DNA from: Chrysochromulina tobinii
Lineage: Eukaryota; Haptophyta; Prymnesiales; Chrysochromulinaceae
Reading direction: 5' to 3'
DNA: 24,111 nt
Assembly: GCA_001275005.1 (NCBI GenBank)
Contig: JWZX01002585.1
Location: 1 to 24,111, forward strand
Under the pieces are notes generated by a model. It was not told the DNA's origin and did no database searches. It saw only the letters and a list, made by a program, of their open reading frames with translations. A program made the position numbers and the translations under genes. Shown here piece by piece: positions 16,266-24,111 of the stretch. Position 1 is the stretch's first letter. Every line of letters begins with the position of its first letter.

Positions 16266-18356
16266 ATGTCGTACATCACCGAAGAGCAGCGGGCACGCAT
16301 AAGCGCCAATTATGAGGCCGCTATGCGCAAGCGTGCGGAGCGCGAGCAGCAGAACCAGCTCCAACCCCACGCGACGAGCACGCTCGCCAACGTGGCACCA
16401 TCGATGAGCAACACCTTCGCACAGTTCGCTTTTGGTGCACCACCGCAGCATCAGCAGCAACCGCAGCCGCAGCAGCAGGGCTGGCAAACGGCGGCGAGCT
16501 ATCGGCCGACAGGGGTAGCAGCACAGCCTCCGTTTCACCAGCGCCAAACGCCAATTTCTCAACCAGCGCCGCCTCCACCTCAACTGCCACCACACCAACA
16601 GCAGGCACCGTCGCAGGCTCGGCTGCCGGCATCGGCAGCTCAGATGCCAGCACGACCGCAGATGCCGCCGCACGCGCCGCCGCACGCGCCGCCGCACGCG
16701 CCGCCGCACGCGCCACCGCCTCAGAGCATGCCACCACCGCCGCCACCTCCACAGCTTGTGCCTCTTGGAGCTGCGGCGCCTCGCAGCCTGGTGAGCGACG
16801 ACGAGGAGCCGGACGATGCGGCACTCGACGCTTGGCAGCCGTCCGAAAGACTCGGCGCCGGCCTCCCAGCTGCTGCCGCTGCTCCGCGGCCGAAGCAGGC
16901 GCCTGCACGCGACGTGAGCGTGCCCGTCTCCTTACCGGTCTCCCGCCCAAACCGTCGCTCACCCGCCGGGTCGGCGCTCGACACGGCGCGTAGATCTCCT
17001 GTCGACCCCTCATCGAGCGCCGTGTCGAGCGCATCCGGCCTAGGGAGGAGCGCCGTTCCGAGCGCCGTCTCGAGCGCGCCTCGCGGCCCACACGCCCGCA
17101 CGGTGGCGAGCGCTCGAGACGGCGCTCGCTGCCAGAGCAACCCCTTCTCGCCCTATTGCGCGCACTTGTCGCCCGGGCTCGAGCAACTGCCCACCAGTAA
17201 GCAGGAGCTGTCTGAGGACTGCCCGGTGTGCGCGGAGACGTCGCTCCGGGCAGCGCTCGACAACGACGGTCTCGGGGCGCTCGACTGCTGCGACCACCTC
17301 TTCTGCCACGGCTGTCTGAAGCGTTGGGTGACCGAGTGCGCCAGCACGTGCCCGCTGTGCAACGGGCGCGCCACGACGCTCATCAGGCGGAGGCTCATCG
17401 GCGGCAAGATTGTGGAGGAGCACAAGCGCCTCGAAAGCACGGATGTCCGCGGCCGACTGGACGCGATGACCGCGGAGGAGATCGAGGCGTTGGTGGCTGA
17501 GGAGGAGGCGAACGACAACTGCCTCGAGTGTGGCGGCGGGCATGACGATCACCTTCTGCTGCTATGCGACAGCTGCAACGGGGGCTTCCACACGTTTTGT
17601 GTAGGCCTTGGACGGACTGTCCCGGACGGGGACTGGTACTGCCCGACTTGCTCGATCGTCTTCGTGCCCGAGGGACGCCGCCACCCGCCCCCACCCGCCC
17701 CCACCCGTCCCCACCCGTCCCCACCCGTCCCTACTCGGCATACGAGTGGGCGCGTGGCCGCGCAGCATGCGGCAAGTGCGGCGGCGCGGGCGGTCGCGCT
17801 CGACGAGCTGGGAAGCGATCTTGAGGACGAGGCGGCGGAGCTGCAGCAGTGGCAGAGGCAGCAGCAGAGGCAGCCGCAGCGGCAGCAGCAGCAGCAGCAG
17901 CGGCAGCGGCAGCAGCAGCGGCTGCAGCAGCGGCAGCAGCTCCCATCCGAGCGTGTGCAGACGACGGCGGGTAGTAGTGTGTCGAGCCGCACACATGCAC
18001 GCGGGCGCGACGGGGGCGGCGGCAGCAGCAGCACTCGGCGTGGCCGTGGCGCGAGGCTCGACAGCTTTGCGCACCAGGGCAGACGCTGTGACGAGTGCGG
18101 CATGGAGCCCATCATCGGCCCGTGCTACGAACGGCGTCGGGATGGCATCACATTGTGCCTTGCGGACTACGAGGAGCTCGAGCTTCTTGAGCAGAGGAAG
18201 TTCAAACTCATCCCAACGCCTGGGGTAGCTTCGAGCCTCGCCGCTGGAGGCGGTGGGAGCCTCACCGATGGAGGTGGAGGCAGAGGCAGAGGCGTTGCAC
18301 GCGCATCCAACGTCGTAAACGTCGAAGACGATGACGACGAGGAGGAGGACGAAGAC

Positions 18357-18388
<32 letters not shown>

Positions 18389-18983
18389 CGACGACGAAGA
18401 CGACGAAGACGACGATGAAGACGACCTCTCCGACGACGAGGTCAAGGAGGTGCGGCCACCTCGTGACGCTCGCCGTCAGAGGCCATCAGAGCCCATCAGA
18501 GGCCATCAGAGGCCATCAAAGGAGGTGATGCTATCTCGTGGCGCACGCAAGGGAGCCCAGGATGCTCCACGTGGCGTGCCGGCTGCCCTAGGGGGGATCG
18601 ACGGCTGGATCCGGCGGCCCCATGCGCCCAACACGGCGCCCGTCAACTTCCCAACACGACTTCCGGTGCCATCCGAGCTCGTGAATCGCAATGGCTCGCG
18701 CAGTGCCCCGCCAGCGGGTAAGGCGCCCGTGGTGCCCTCCTCATCCTCGTCGGATGGTGTGGAAGATTCACAACCGTCCGTCCGACCGAGCGATTCGATC
18801 TCTTCGATCTCGCGCTTCTTTGCCCCTGCCGCGCGGCAGCAAGGCGCCTCTGTCCCGCGGCAGCAAGGCCAGCACCCTGTGCAGGAGACAGCGCCGAAAC
18901 GCAAAGGGAAGCAGCCCGCACCGGCACGTAAGAAGGCACACGTCGTCCTTGATGACGACACAGATGATGACTTTGCGAATTAA
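16266..18983 (+). CDS. RING-PHD finger protein (PHRF1-like), probable E3 ubiquitin ligase
   Basis: This 905-residue protein starts at ATG 16266; further upstream only a TTG is available. The long disordered N-terminus is Gln/Pro-rich with a four-unit HAPP repeat (residues ~136-151). A C3HC4 RING (319-365; CPVC, CDHLFCHGC, CPLC) is followed by IRRRLIGGKIVEE and then a C4HC3 PHD finger (419-462; CLEC, CDSC, CPTC). This RING-linker-PHD arrangement is that of PHRF1, which reads modified histone and ubiquitylates partners. Beyond it are a poly-Gln stretch (~527-558), a short zinc-binding ZZ-like segment (608-635, CDEC...CYER...LCLADY), an acidic Asp/Glu run (687-723), a basic NLS-like PKRKGKQ, and C-terminal HVVLDDD. 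VVNV followed by acids (683-690) and VVLDDD (893-898) look like SUMO-interaction motifs. The SRI domain of animal PHRF1 was not seen. Nuclear role inferred. Confidence 0.88.
16671..16718 (+). repeat. 12-bp coding minisatellite (HAPP)4
   Basis: Four units of CACGCGCCGCCG (the last with one change) encode His-Ala-Pro-Pro repeats in the disordered N-terminus of the RING-PHD protein. The unit is a multiple of three, so the frame is kept. Confidence 0.9.
17681..17730 (+). repeat. Five-unit CCACCCGYCC decamer array in coding sequence
   Basis: Five exact 10-bp units (two CCACCCGCCC, three CCACCCGTCC) directly follow the PHD finger and encode a Pro-rich stretch. Because the unit is not divisible by three, gain or loss of one unit would shift the reading frame. 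Confidence 0.95.
17843..17940 (+). repeat. CAG/CGG-rich poly-Gln tract
   Basis: An imperfect run of CAG, CGG and AGG triplets encodes a Gln-rich stretch with interspersed Arg, Trp and Leu in the RING-PHD protein. Confidence 0.9.
18315..18424 (+). repeat. GAC/GAA triplet run encoding an acidic tract
   Basis: GAC, GAA, GAG and GAT triplets form a nearly uninterrupted acidic run of about 36 residues in the RING-PHD protein, starting directly after the VVNV motif. Confidence 0.9.
18471..18520 (+). repeat. Five-unit GGCCATCAGA decamer array in coding sequence
   Basis: Five adjacent 10-bp units are variants of GGCCATCAGA with one or two changes each. They encode the RQRPSEPIRGHQRPS stretch. Like the array at 17681-17730, the unit is not a multiple of three. 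Confidence 0.9.
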
Positions 18984-19253
18984 CATGAGTCATCGCATAT
19001 GTGTATCCATACATCGCGTGGCTCTATCTCACCAAATTCGCATATGTGTTTCCTAATTATTATTAGGACGAATTGTTATTATTAGGCAGCCAATCGCCTC
19101 CGGTTATTATTAGTGCGAGAATCATCAGTACGGTAGCCGAGTAGGAAACCACACGACGCTTCTCGCGGGGAGTTTGATGATAGGAGGCACCCAGGCACAG
19201 CAGCGGCGCGTGATTTAGATCTCTGCTGCGGGCACTATCAAGCCGTGACGGGC

Positions 19254-20723
19254 ATGGCCGCGGCGAGCGCCTCAGGCGGCGACAACTTGGGCGGCCTAAA
19301 GAACAAACGCCGCAGGAAGGCCCAGAACATGATGATAGTTTCGAGTTTGCTGCTATTCAGCGCGTACTTGATAGTCTGCATTGCGGTCTTCGTGGAACTC
19401 GAAAAGACTGGCGCTTCAAAAAAACCGGATCTGCCGAAGGGCTGGACGCCGATCGACGCGGCCTACTTCACCATGGCATCTGTTTCTACAGTGGGCTACG
19501 GAGACTTGACGCCCGGAACGGGCGATAACTTCGTCGAGTCAAAGGTGGCTGCAGTCTTTGCGATTGTGATCGGTGTCATCTTCGTCTTCCCTCAAGTAAC
19601 TGCTGTCATCTGTTTGATCACTGCTCCGATCACAAGAATGGGCCGCAAGCTCATGGCAAGGGCTTTCCCGGAAAGAGGCGTCGACCTTGATGCGAGTGGC
19701 GACGTCGACTTCTTGCAACCGCACACCCCGTTCGTCTTCTACGCGATGAATCTGACTCCGTCCGTCACGTTGAATGTGGTGGTCCAGCTTATCTCCGCCG
19801 CCATCTTCCACGCAATCGACCCGAGTAACTCGTATGGGCTCTGGTTCTATCATTGCATCCTCACGGCGACGACCGTCGGATATGGCGACGTCAATAACGT
19901 CACAGAGGGTGGCCGCCTGTGGAGCTGCTTCCACATCCTCATCAGCGTGGCCATGCTCGGCGAGGTCATCTCGACGATCGACAACCTGCGCAGGCAGCGT
20001 CAGATCACGCTTGAACGCAACCACATGTTCACGACGCGTCTGACCACGAAGATGCTTGACGGGCTGCACAATCACGTGGCCGCTTTCCGTCAGGAATCCA
20101 CGAAGAAAGACGAAGAGGCTAGACCTAGCGGCCTCACGGAGCTCGAGTTCGCGCTCTGTATGATGCTTGAGCTCGGCGTCGTCAAAGCAGCGGATGTGAC
20201 GCCTTTCATAAAGCAGTTCCGGCTGCTTGATGCCGATGGCAACGCGTATCTCGAGCACAGTGACATCTTGGTGTGTGAAAACAAGAGCCTCGCAGAGATC
20301 CAAGCTTCCGCTGCTCAACGCCGGAAAAGCTCCGACGTGCGGCAAGCCACCATCAACGCCCTCGCCGCGTCCGCCATGATCGCCTCAAATGTTTACCAAT
20401 CCGTCACCAGCACCGCCACCTCCAATCTCACCAACTCTGACCGCGCCGCTGGCGCGCCATCTACCCAAACCTCCGCCGCCCAAGCCGATGTTGTCCAGTC
20501 CGTCACCACCGCCGACTCCATCCTCGCCAACACTGCCGCATCTACCCTAACCTCCGCCGCCCACGCCGTATCGCTGACCTCTGCTAACAAAGGATCACCC
20601 GGCTTCGCTTTAAGAGCGCCGCCACCCAGCACAGGGTTTCTGATGCGTCAAAAAGTGCGCGCAAGCAACCTGGCCGGGGAACCGGAGAGGGCCACCGCCG
20701 ATGATATGCATGACAAGATTTGA
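19254..20723 (+). CDS. Two-pore-domain potassium channel (TPK/KCO-like)
   Basis: This 489-residue protein starts at ATG 19254; the frame above it begins at GTG. Two pore loops each hold the K+ selectivity signature TVGYGD (79-84 and 207-212). Hydrophobic segments flank them: TM1 about 25-48, TM2 96-125, TM3 168-187 and TM4 222-242, the 2x(TM-P-TM) layout of tandem-pore K+ channels. A KNKRRRK basic patch precedes TM1. The C-terminus carries one EF-hand-like loop, DADGNAYLEHSD (326-337), as in plant vacuolar TPK channels, where Ca2+ binding opens the channel; its last position is Asp instead of Glu. The tail (about 360-489) is Ser/Thr/Ala-rich. The membrane location (plasma membrane or vacuole) cannot be told. 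A 34-bp segment in the TM3 coding region recurs at 23891-23924. Confidence 0.93.
   Translation: MAAASASGGDNLGGLKNKRRRKAQNMMIVSSLLLFSAYLIVCIAVFVELEKTGASKKPDLPKGWTPIDAAYFTMASVSTVGYGDLTPGTGDNFVESKVAAVFAIVIGVIFVFPQVTAVICLITAPITRMGRKLMARAFPERGVDLDASGDVDFLQPHTPFVFYAMNLTPSVTLNVVVQLISAAIFHAIDPSNSYGLWFYHCILTATTVGYGDVNNVTEGGRLWSCFHILISVAMLGEVISTIDNLRRQRQITLERNHMFTTRLTTKMLDGLHNHVAAFRQESTKKDEEARPSGLTELEFALCMMLELGVVKAADVTPFIKQFRLLDADGNAYLEHSDILVCENKSLAEIQASAAQRRKSSDVRQATINALAASAMIASNVYQSVTSTATSNLTNSDRAAGAPSTQTSAAQADVVQSVTTADSILANTAASTLTSAAHAVSLTSANKGSPGFALRAPPPSTGFLMRQKVRASNLAGEPERATADDMHDKI
19756..19789 (+). repeat. 34-bp exact repeat, copy 1 (inside K+ channel gene)
   Basis: These bases, encoding TPSVTLNVVVQL at the start of TM3, are identical to 23891-23924. 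The flanking bases differ on both sides. Confidence 0.95.
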
Positions 20724-20835
20724 GAGCGCGACAACCTCAACCGCGACTCCGCGATCACAGAGTTAGTGCACTCCATCGTTTACAATGAAACTTTGCGGTG
20801 GGCTGAAGGCGGGCCACCAAGGCGGTTACAAACAG

Positions 20836-20870
20836 ATTCGAATACTAATTCGGATACTAATTCGGATTCA
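20836..20870. repeat. 12-bp tandem repeat ATTCGGATACTA
   Basis: Two full units (20836-20847 with one change, 20848-20859) and a partial third lie downstream of the K+ channel gene. Confidence 0.85.
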
Positions 20871-21495
20871 TGGCCTCACCCCGAAGCCGAACCTGCCCGA
20901 CCTTCGGTAACCCCGCCAAGGGGTGGTGTTTACGCGAGAAGCTGTCGAAGAAGCCCCCACCCTGCGCTGCGCGCGTTGACGAGACAGCTCACACTCCCTT
21001 CACTCGTGCCTTTTATGCACAACACGCGCCGCGCTGTTGACGTTTGTAGTACATGTAGAGCTGGTAGGTCCGGCCGTTGACGCCGAGGCGCTTATATTTC
21101 TAGTTTTTGGCGTAAACCGACAGCCTTCCCCCGGTGTTTTTGGACGGATGGAACTTCTTATCGTTCTTGAAAGGTTGCGTCTTAAGTTGCGTCTCCTACC
21201 CGCGCTGGAAGACTAAACAAGTCAACGTCAGAGACAGTGAGTCAAGTGACTCTGAGTCCAAGACTCCCCGGAGTTCCTTGCCCCGCGGGTCTGAACCCGT
21301 CCAAGGCTCCAGGGTTCCAGGGACCAGGGGTAGAACTGTGTGCTGGGAGAGACCGACCTCACTTGTAGCTGAAATTGAGTAGCCCGAGAACCCGAGCGAG
21401 CGAGTACTCAGTACTTGTGTTGACCGAGGGGTGCGGAGCCCCCGTCCTTTGAGACGGTGGCACTTACTCCCCCACCCCTTGTATCATGTTAGGGC

Positions 21496-21510
21496 GGGTC
21501 TAGGAGACCC
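21496..21510. other. Short perfect hairpin
   Basis: GGGTCT and AGACCC pair perfectly around an AGG loop. It sits in the intergenic region upstream of the gene at 21717. No T-run follows and no function is assigned. Confidence 0.5.
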
Positions 21511-21716
21511 CTCAACAAGCTATAAATTGTACAACGGGAGCGGGAGGTGTGGTGAGCGCGGGGGGACCGCGACGAAACTTACTGACTGACTGACAGTGGG
21601 AACACCCCGGTGTTTTTAAACTGAATCGTAAACGTCCTGTGTTGTTGTTTACGTGAGGTGTGAATTCATAACGAACGCCTGCGAAAAGTGCGCAACGGTC
21701 GGTCGAGACCGACAGA

Positions 21717-22916
21717 ATGCCTGCGTTCGGGAACAAGGACTTTCTGGTCCACCGCGTCATCAAGCGCCTGCCGCCGGCACCGACGGTGGCGAACATCAGG
21801 CCGCTCGTGCGTCCACCGGCCTCCCACGCCGAAGCCTTCATTCACAGCGCCTACGTGATCCCAGCGCACATAGCGCCGTTGTTGGATTGCTTCACCGACG
21901 CGCCCGCTGATGCCAAAGACCACCTTGACTCGCTGGGCGTGCGCCCTGTGTGGCGCACAAACTACGGCGACTTGCCAACTAGAGAGGCGCAGGCCGTGTC
22001 TGCTGCCAAGGCACTAGCTCCGCGACTACGCTCGACCGCTGATGCGAGCGTGATAGTGCTCCTCTTCAGCGAAACTGCACCGGGCTTATCACGCACAGCT
22101 CGGGCCCGTGCGGCGCGGGCACAGGCTGCCTCGACCGAGCCGGGGCCGGAGGCAGTGCCGGCTGCGTCCGAAGCGGCGAGATCGTCGCTGCCCGCGAATG
22201 GCGGCACGCCACGGCTGCGACCGTCTCCATGCGTGATTCGGCCATTGAGTGCGGCCTCGTCGAGCGTGACCGACGCCGCCTCCCTCACCTACATGGCACC
22301 ACTCTCGCGTCCGATGGCACTGCAGCCTCGGCGCAGCTTTGTGGAAGGCGGTGGTGGTGATGCCCAGGTGGATGAGTTGCCGCCTCATGAGGGGCGGTCC
22401 GACGGAACGGGCAGAGTGCTCGGTGAGGGCGGCCGGGCTGAGGGTATCGACGAGGATCAGGACGCTTTCGTGTCCGCTTTTGACGACGAGGACGCCTTCG
22501 ACATCGATGAGCTCGACCCCGATGCGGCCGTCGCAGCGGTAGCCGCAGCTCGGAAGGCCATCCACTGCGTGTGGGGGCCGTCAAAGCTGCAATCGCAACA
22601 CACGCTTCCCACGGCAGGTAACTGGGTTCGCCTCTCCGCTGGGCAGCAATACGCGGTGACAAGGACGCAGGAAACCGGCCGTCGGCGCGCCGCGAGCGCT
22701 GCCCACACGCAGGGCAGCTTTGGCAGCGAGCAGCGCCTGTCCGGCTCGTGCACGTGGGCCCACCAGACGACCTCGCAGCGGCTTGGGGGGATGCCCCAGG
22801 ACCCGGCTGCAAATAGCGGGCGTGCTACCTCTTGCGGCGCTGCACCGCCGGGCTCCTTTTTGCCGCTCAAGGCTTGCATGAGCACTCTGCACGGGCGCGC
22901 TGGCAGTGCGCATTGA
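21717..22916 (+). CDS. Hypothetical protein with acidic patch
   Basis: A 399-residue frame starts with a true ATG at 21717. I do not recognise any domain. The first ~80 residues look like a folded region (AFGNKDFLVHRVIKRL, then HAEAFIHSAYVIPAHIAPLLDCF). An Ala/Arg-rich and Ser-rich stretch follows (about 120-210), then an acidic segment with DEDQDAFVSAFDDEDAFDIDELD (about 249-272) and an Ala-rich helix AVAAVAAARKA. The last ~100 residues are low-complexity and may not be real. CAG|GTAACT at 22615-22623 looks like a splice donor, so the true 3' end could involve an intron that I cannot place. Coding on this strand is supported mainly by the length and by the first two thirds of the sequence. 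Confidence 0.5.
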   Translation: MPAFGNKDFLVHRVIKRLPPAPTVANIRPLVRPPASHAEAFIHSAYVIPAHIAPLLDCFTDAPADAKDHLDSLGVRPVWRTNYGDLPTREAQAVSAAKALAPRLRSTADASVIVLLFSETAPGLSRTARARAARAQAASTEPGPEAVPAASEAARSSLPANGGTPRLRPSPCVIRPLSAASSSVTDAASLTYMAPLSRPMALQPRRSFVEGGGGDAQVDELPPHEGRSDGTGRVLGEGGRAEGIDEDQDAFVSAFDDEDAFDIDELDPDAAVAAVAAARKAIHCVWGPSKLQSQHTLPTAGNWVRLSAGQQYAVTRTQETGRRRAASAAHTQGSFGSEQRLSGSCTWAHQTTSQRLGGMPQDPAANSGRATSCGAAPPGSFLPLKACMSTLHGRAGSAH

Positions 22917-23495
22917 TCAAATAATAGAACGGCCCACGCCGGGATGCATGTCGTGACTCGTGTGTAGATGTGAAGCCGGATGCCGGTTCCCGGTTCGGTT
23001 CCGTCGAGAACACAACGACCGTGAAACAAACCGCATAGGCGTCCTCTGTCAGAACGACCGCGGAGAAACCATCGCGGAACAACGACACGATAACCATAAC
23101 GACACGACCGCCTCCGGCAGGCTCCGCTCGGCTGCGCTGCCACGTTCGGTTCCCTCTCGATTCACACCACGGCAATATCGCATGCATCAATGTGGCATGT
23201 CATGGACCCCGCGCCTCGAAAGGCCGCCCTTGCACGCTCGGGCCTCAGCACTGACCACTATAAGGCACCGGCCACCGCCCAGACCGCAACCCCTCACGCA
23301 CCCCGCCCCCAGCTCACGCTGCGTTGGCATATGATACTGGGTAGCATACGCACCAGCCACGTTCACAGCCCGCCAGTCACGTTCCCAGCCCGCCAGTCAC
23401 GCCTAGGCCATGATCCTCTCAGTGCGCCGTCTCAACTTCATCGATGCAAGCGCTCTTCGCCCCATTGCAGCCGCTGGGCCGTCCTCAGCGGCCGA
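22917..23495. other. Convergent intergenic region
   Basis: No gene was recognised. It contains a two-copy 20-bp tandem repeat (23358-23397) and scattered CGGTTC/ACGACACGA words. It separates the 3' ends of the gene at 21717 (+) and the partial gene at the right edge (-). Confidence 0.5.
23358..23397. repeat. 20-bp tandem duplication
   Basis: Two adjacent 20-bp units (CACGTTCMCAGCCCGCCAGT) differ at one base and are followed by the first bases of a third. Confidence 0.9.
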
Positions 23496-24110
23496 TTACT
23501 CGTCCAAGCCCACGTCATCGCCCAAGTCCGCGTCGAGCTCAGCGGCCGCGGCCGCCTCGTCTTCAGCCACGCCATCCGCTGCAACGGCGCCACCGGCCGC
23601 GATCGAAGCCTCAGGCTCGGCTCCCGTCACGGCGCCCTCAGCAGCATCCGTCACAACGCCCTCCGTCACAAACGCCGCCTTGCGCTTGCTTCCAACAAGG
23701 GGCTCGCCCGCGGTGGCCATCGTGTCGCCATCGTCCTCGGCCTGCACCTCAGGCTCCGCAGCCTCCGCGCCCTCGGCACCCTCCTCAACCGCCTCCTTCA
23801 TCCCATCTTCCACCTCAGGCTCCGCGGCAGGCTCCGCCTCAGCCACCGAGCGCAGGCGCTTCGCCGGAGGCGCCTGCGCGCCGGAGGCGCCTCCGTCCGT
23901 CACGTTGAATGTGGTGGTCCAGCTCAGCGCAGGAGGCATCGCTCCCGCACCCTCGACAGCGACGGTCGGGACGAAGGCCGGTGCCGCAGGGCTGAAGGTG
24001 AAGACTGGCGCGGGCGCAAAAGCCGCATTCACCGGCGCGACAGCCGGCGCGATGGCCGGCGCGGCGACCGGCGCGGCGACCGGCGCAGCGGCCGGCGCGG
24101 GCGCGACGGC
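23496..24110 (-). CDS. Acidic Ala-rich protein, C-terminal part (5' partial), possibly nuclear
   Basis: The frame is open from the right edge to a TAA at 23496-23498, so about 204 C-terminal residues are seen. No ATG start lies in the window at the 5' end of this frame (the candidate near 24032 is a GTG), so the protein most likely begins outside. It opens with Ala-Pro-Val repeats (from 24032 outward) and AFAPAPVFTFSPAAPAF, then a segment ending SWTTTFNVTDGG, the basic motif PPAKRLRS, a long Ala/Glu/Val-rich acidic region, a second basic motif GSKRKAAF, and an acidic C-terminus DLGDDVGLDE. The two Lys/Arg clusters look like nuclear localisation signals. No domain is recognised. Part of it (23891-23924) is an exact copy of bases in the K+ channel gene. 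The biased composition leaves some doubt. Confidence 0.5.
   Translation of the reverse strand, partial: AVAPAPAAAPVAAPVAAPAIAPAVAPVNAAFAPAPVFTFSPAAPAFVPTVAVEGAGAMPPALSWTTTFNVTDGGASGAQAPPAKRLRSVAEAEPAAEPEVEDGMKEAVEEGAEGAEAAEPEVQAEDDGDTMATAGEPLVGSKRKAAFVTEGVVTDAAEGAVTGAEPEASIAAGGAVAADGVAEDEAAAAAELDADLGDDVGLDE
23891..23924. repeat. 34-bp exact repeat, copy 2
   Basis: Identical to 19756-19789 in the K+ channel gene. Here it lies antisense within the partial acidic protein frame, where it encodes SWTTTFNVTDGG on the minus strand. Confidence 0.95.
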
Positions 24111-24111
24111 C
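24032..24111. repeat. 12-bp GGCGCGGCGACC-type tandem repeat at the right edge
   Basis: About six imperfect units of 12 bp run to the window edge and encode Ala-Pro-Val/Ile-Ala repeats in the partial minus-strand gene. The array may continue outside the window. Confidence 0.8.

Larger units (their letters stand above)
20724..21716. other. Intergenic stretch, about 1 kb, no gene recognised
   Basis: Open frames are short and unconvincing. Contents: an ATTCGGATACTA 12-bp tandem run (20836-20870), an ACCCC/GGGGT hairpin near 20908-20925, a GAGTCA/TGACTC dyad (21239-21252), a GGGTCT-AGG-AGACCC hairpin (21496-21510), and a CTGACTGACTGAC run near 21580. A CCCCGGTGTTTTT word occurs twice (about 21129 and 21605). 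The upstream region of the gene at 21717 lies here. Confidence 0.5.

Noticed and set aside
17549-18115. Minus-strand frame of 188 codons with Cys/Arg runs
   Set aside because: It is antisense to the poly-Gln and PHD coding sequence; the Cys runs are reverse-complement CAG repeats.
23444-23908. Plus-strand frame of 154 codons rich in Pro and Arg
   Set aside because: It overlaps the minus-strand acidic frame, which has NLS-like motifs and stays open to the window edge; the plus frame is pure low complexity.

Overview
The window looks like nuclear DNA of a GC-rich unicellular photosynthetic eukaryote. The evidence is a spliced protein kinase gene with GT-AG introns, long ATG-initiated single-exon genes of clearly eukaryotic families (HOP/STI1, ERK7-type MAPK, two-pore K+ channel, RING-PHD protein), and a Cys-rich protein with what looks like plastid/thylakoid-lumen targeting. 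A haptophyte or other red-lineage alga fits best: few introns, high GC, abundant minisatellites, a tyrosine-recombinase relic and a TTAGGG-type telomere-like stretch. The species assignment is inference. No bacterial operon, prophage, CRISPR array or rRNA gene was seen, and no convincing tRNA gene.

Layout. 1-520: 3' end of a tyrosine-recombinase-like gene that runs off the left edge (+). 1122-1730: putative lumenal Cys-rich protein (-). 2250-3230: low-complexity open frame, doubtful (+). 4026-7061: large TPR-cyclophilin-ankyrin fusion (-). 8114-8965: EF-hand pair protein (-), head-to-head with 9286-10739: three-exon ERK7-like MAPK (+), whose second intron carries a decamer minisatellite. 11875-13077: glyoxalase/VOC-domain protein (+) with a telomere-like tract in its 5' part. 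13939-15636: HOP/STI1 co-chaperone (-), head-to-head with 16266-18983: RING-PHD protein (+) with SUMO-interaction-like motifs. 19254-20723: tandem-pore K+ channel (+). 21717-22916: unrecognised protein (+). 23496-24110: C-terminal part of an acidic, Ala-rich protein with basic NLS-like motifs (-), running off the right edge.

The genes do not form an operon. Loose themes are protein folding (HOP and the TPR-cyclophilin protein), Ca2+/kinase/ion signalling (EF-hand protein, MAPK, K+ channel) and nuclear regulation (RING-PHD protein, acidic C-terminal fragment). The strongest unusual signals are the TPR-cyclophilin-ankyrin architecture, a 34-bp exact duplication shared between the K+ channel gene and the gene at the right edge in unrelated reading contexts, repeated use of 10-bp minisatellite units including two five-unit arrays inside one coding region, and a five-His run in the activation segment of the MAPK. 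Start codons were set at the first in-frame ATG, because several open frames extend upstream only through GTG or TTG codons.
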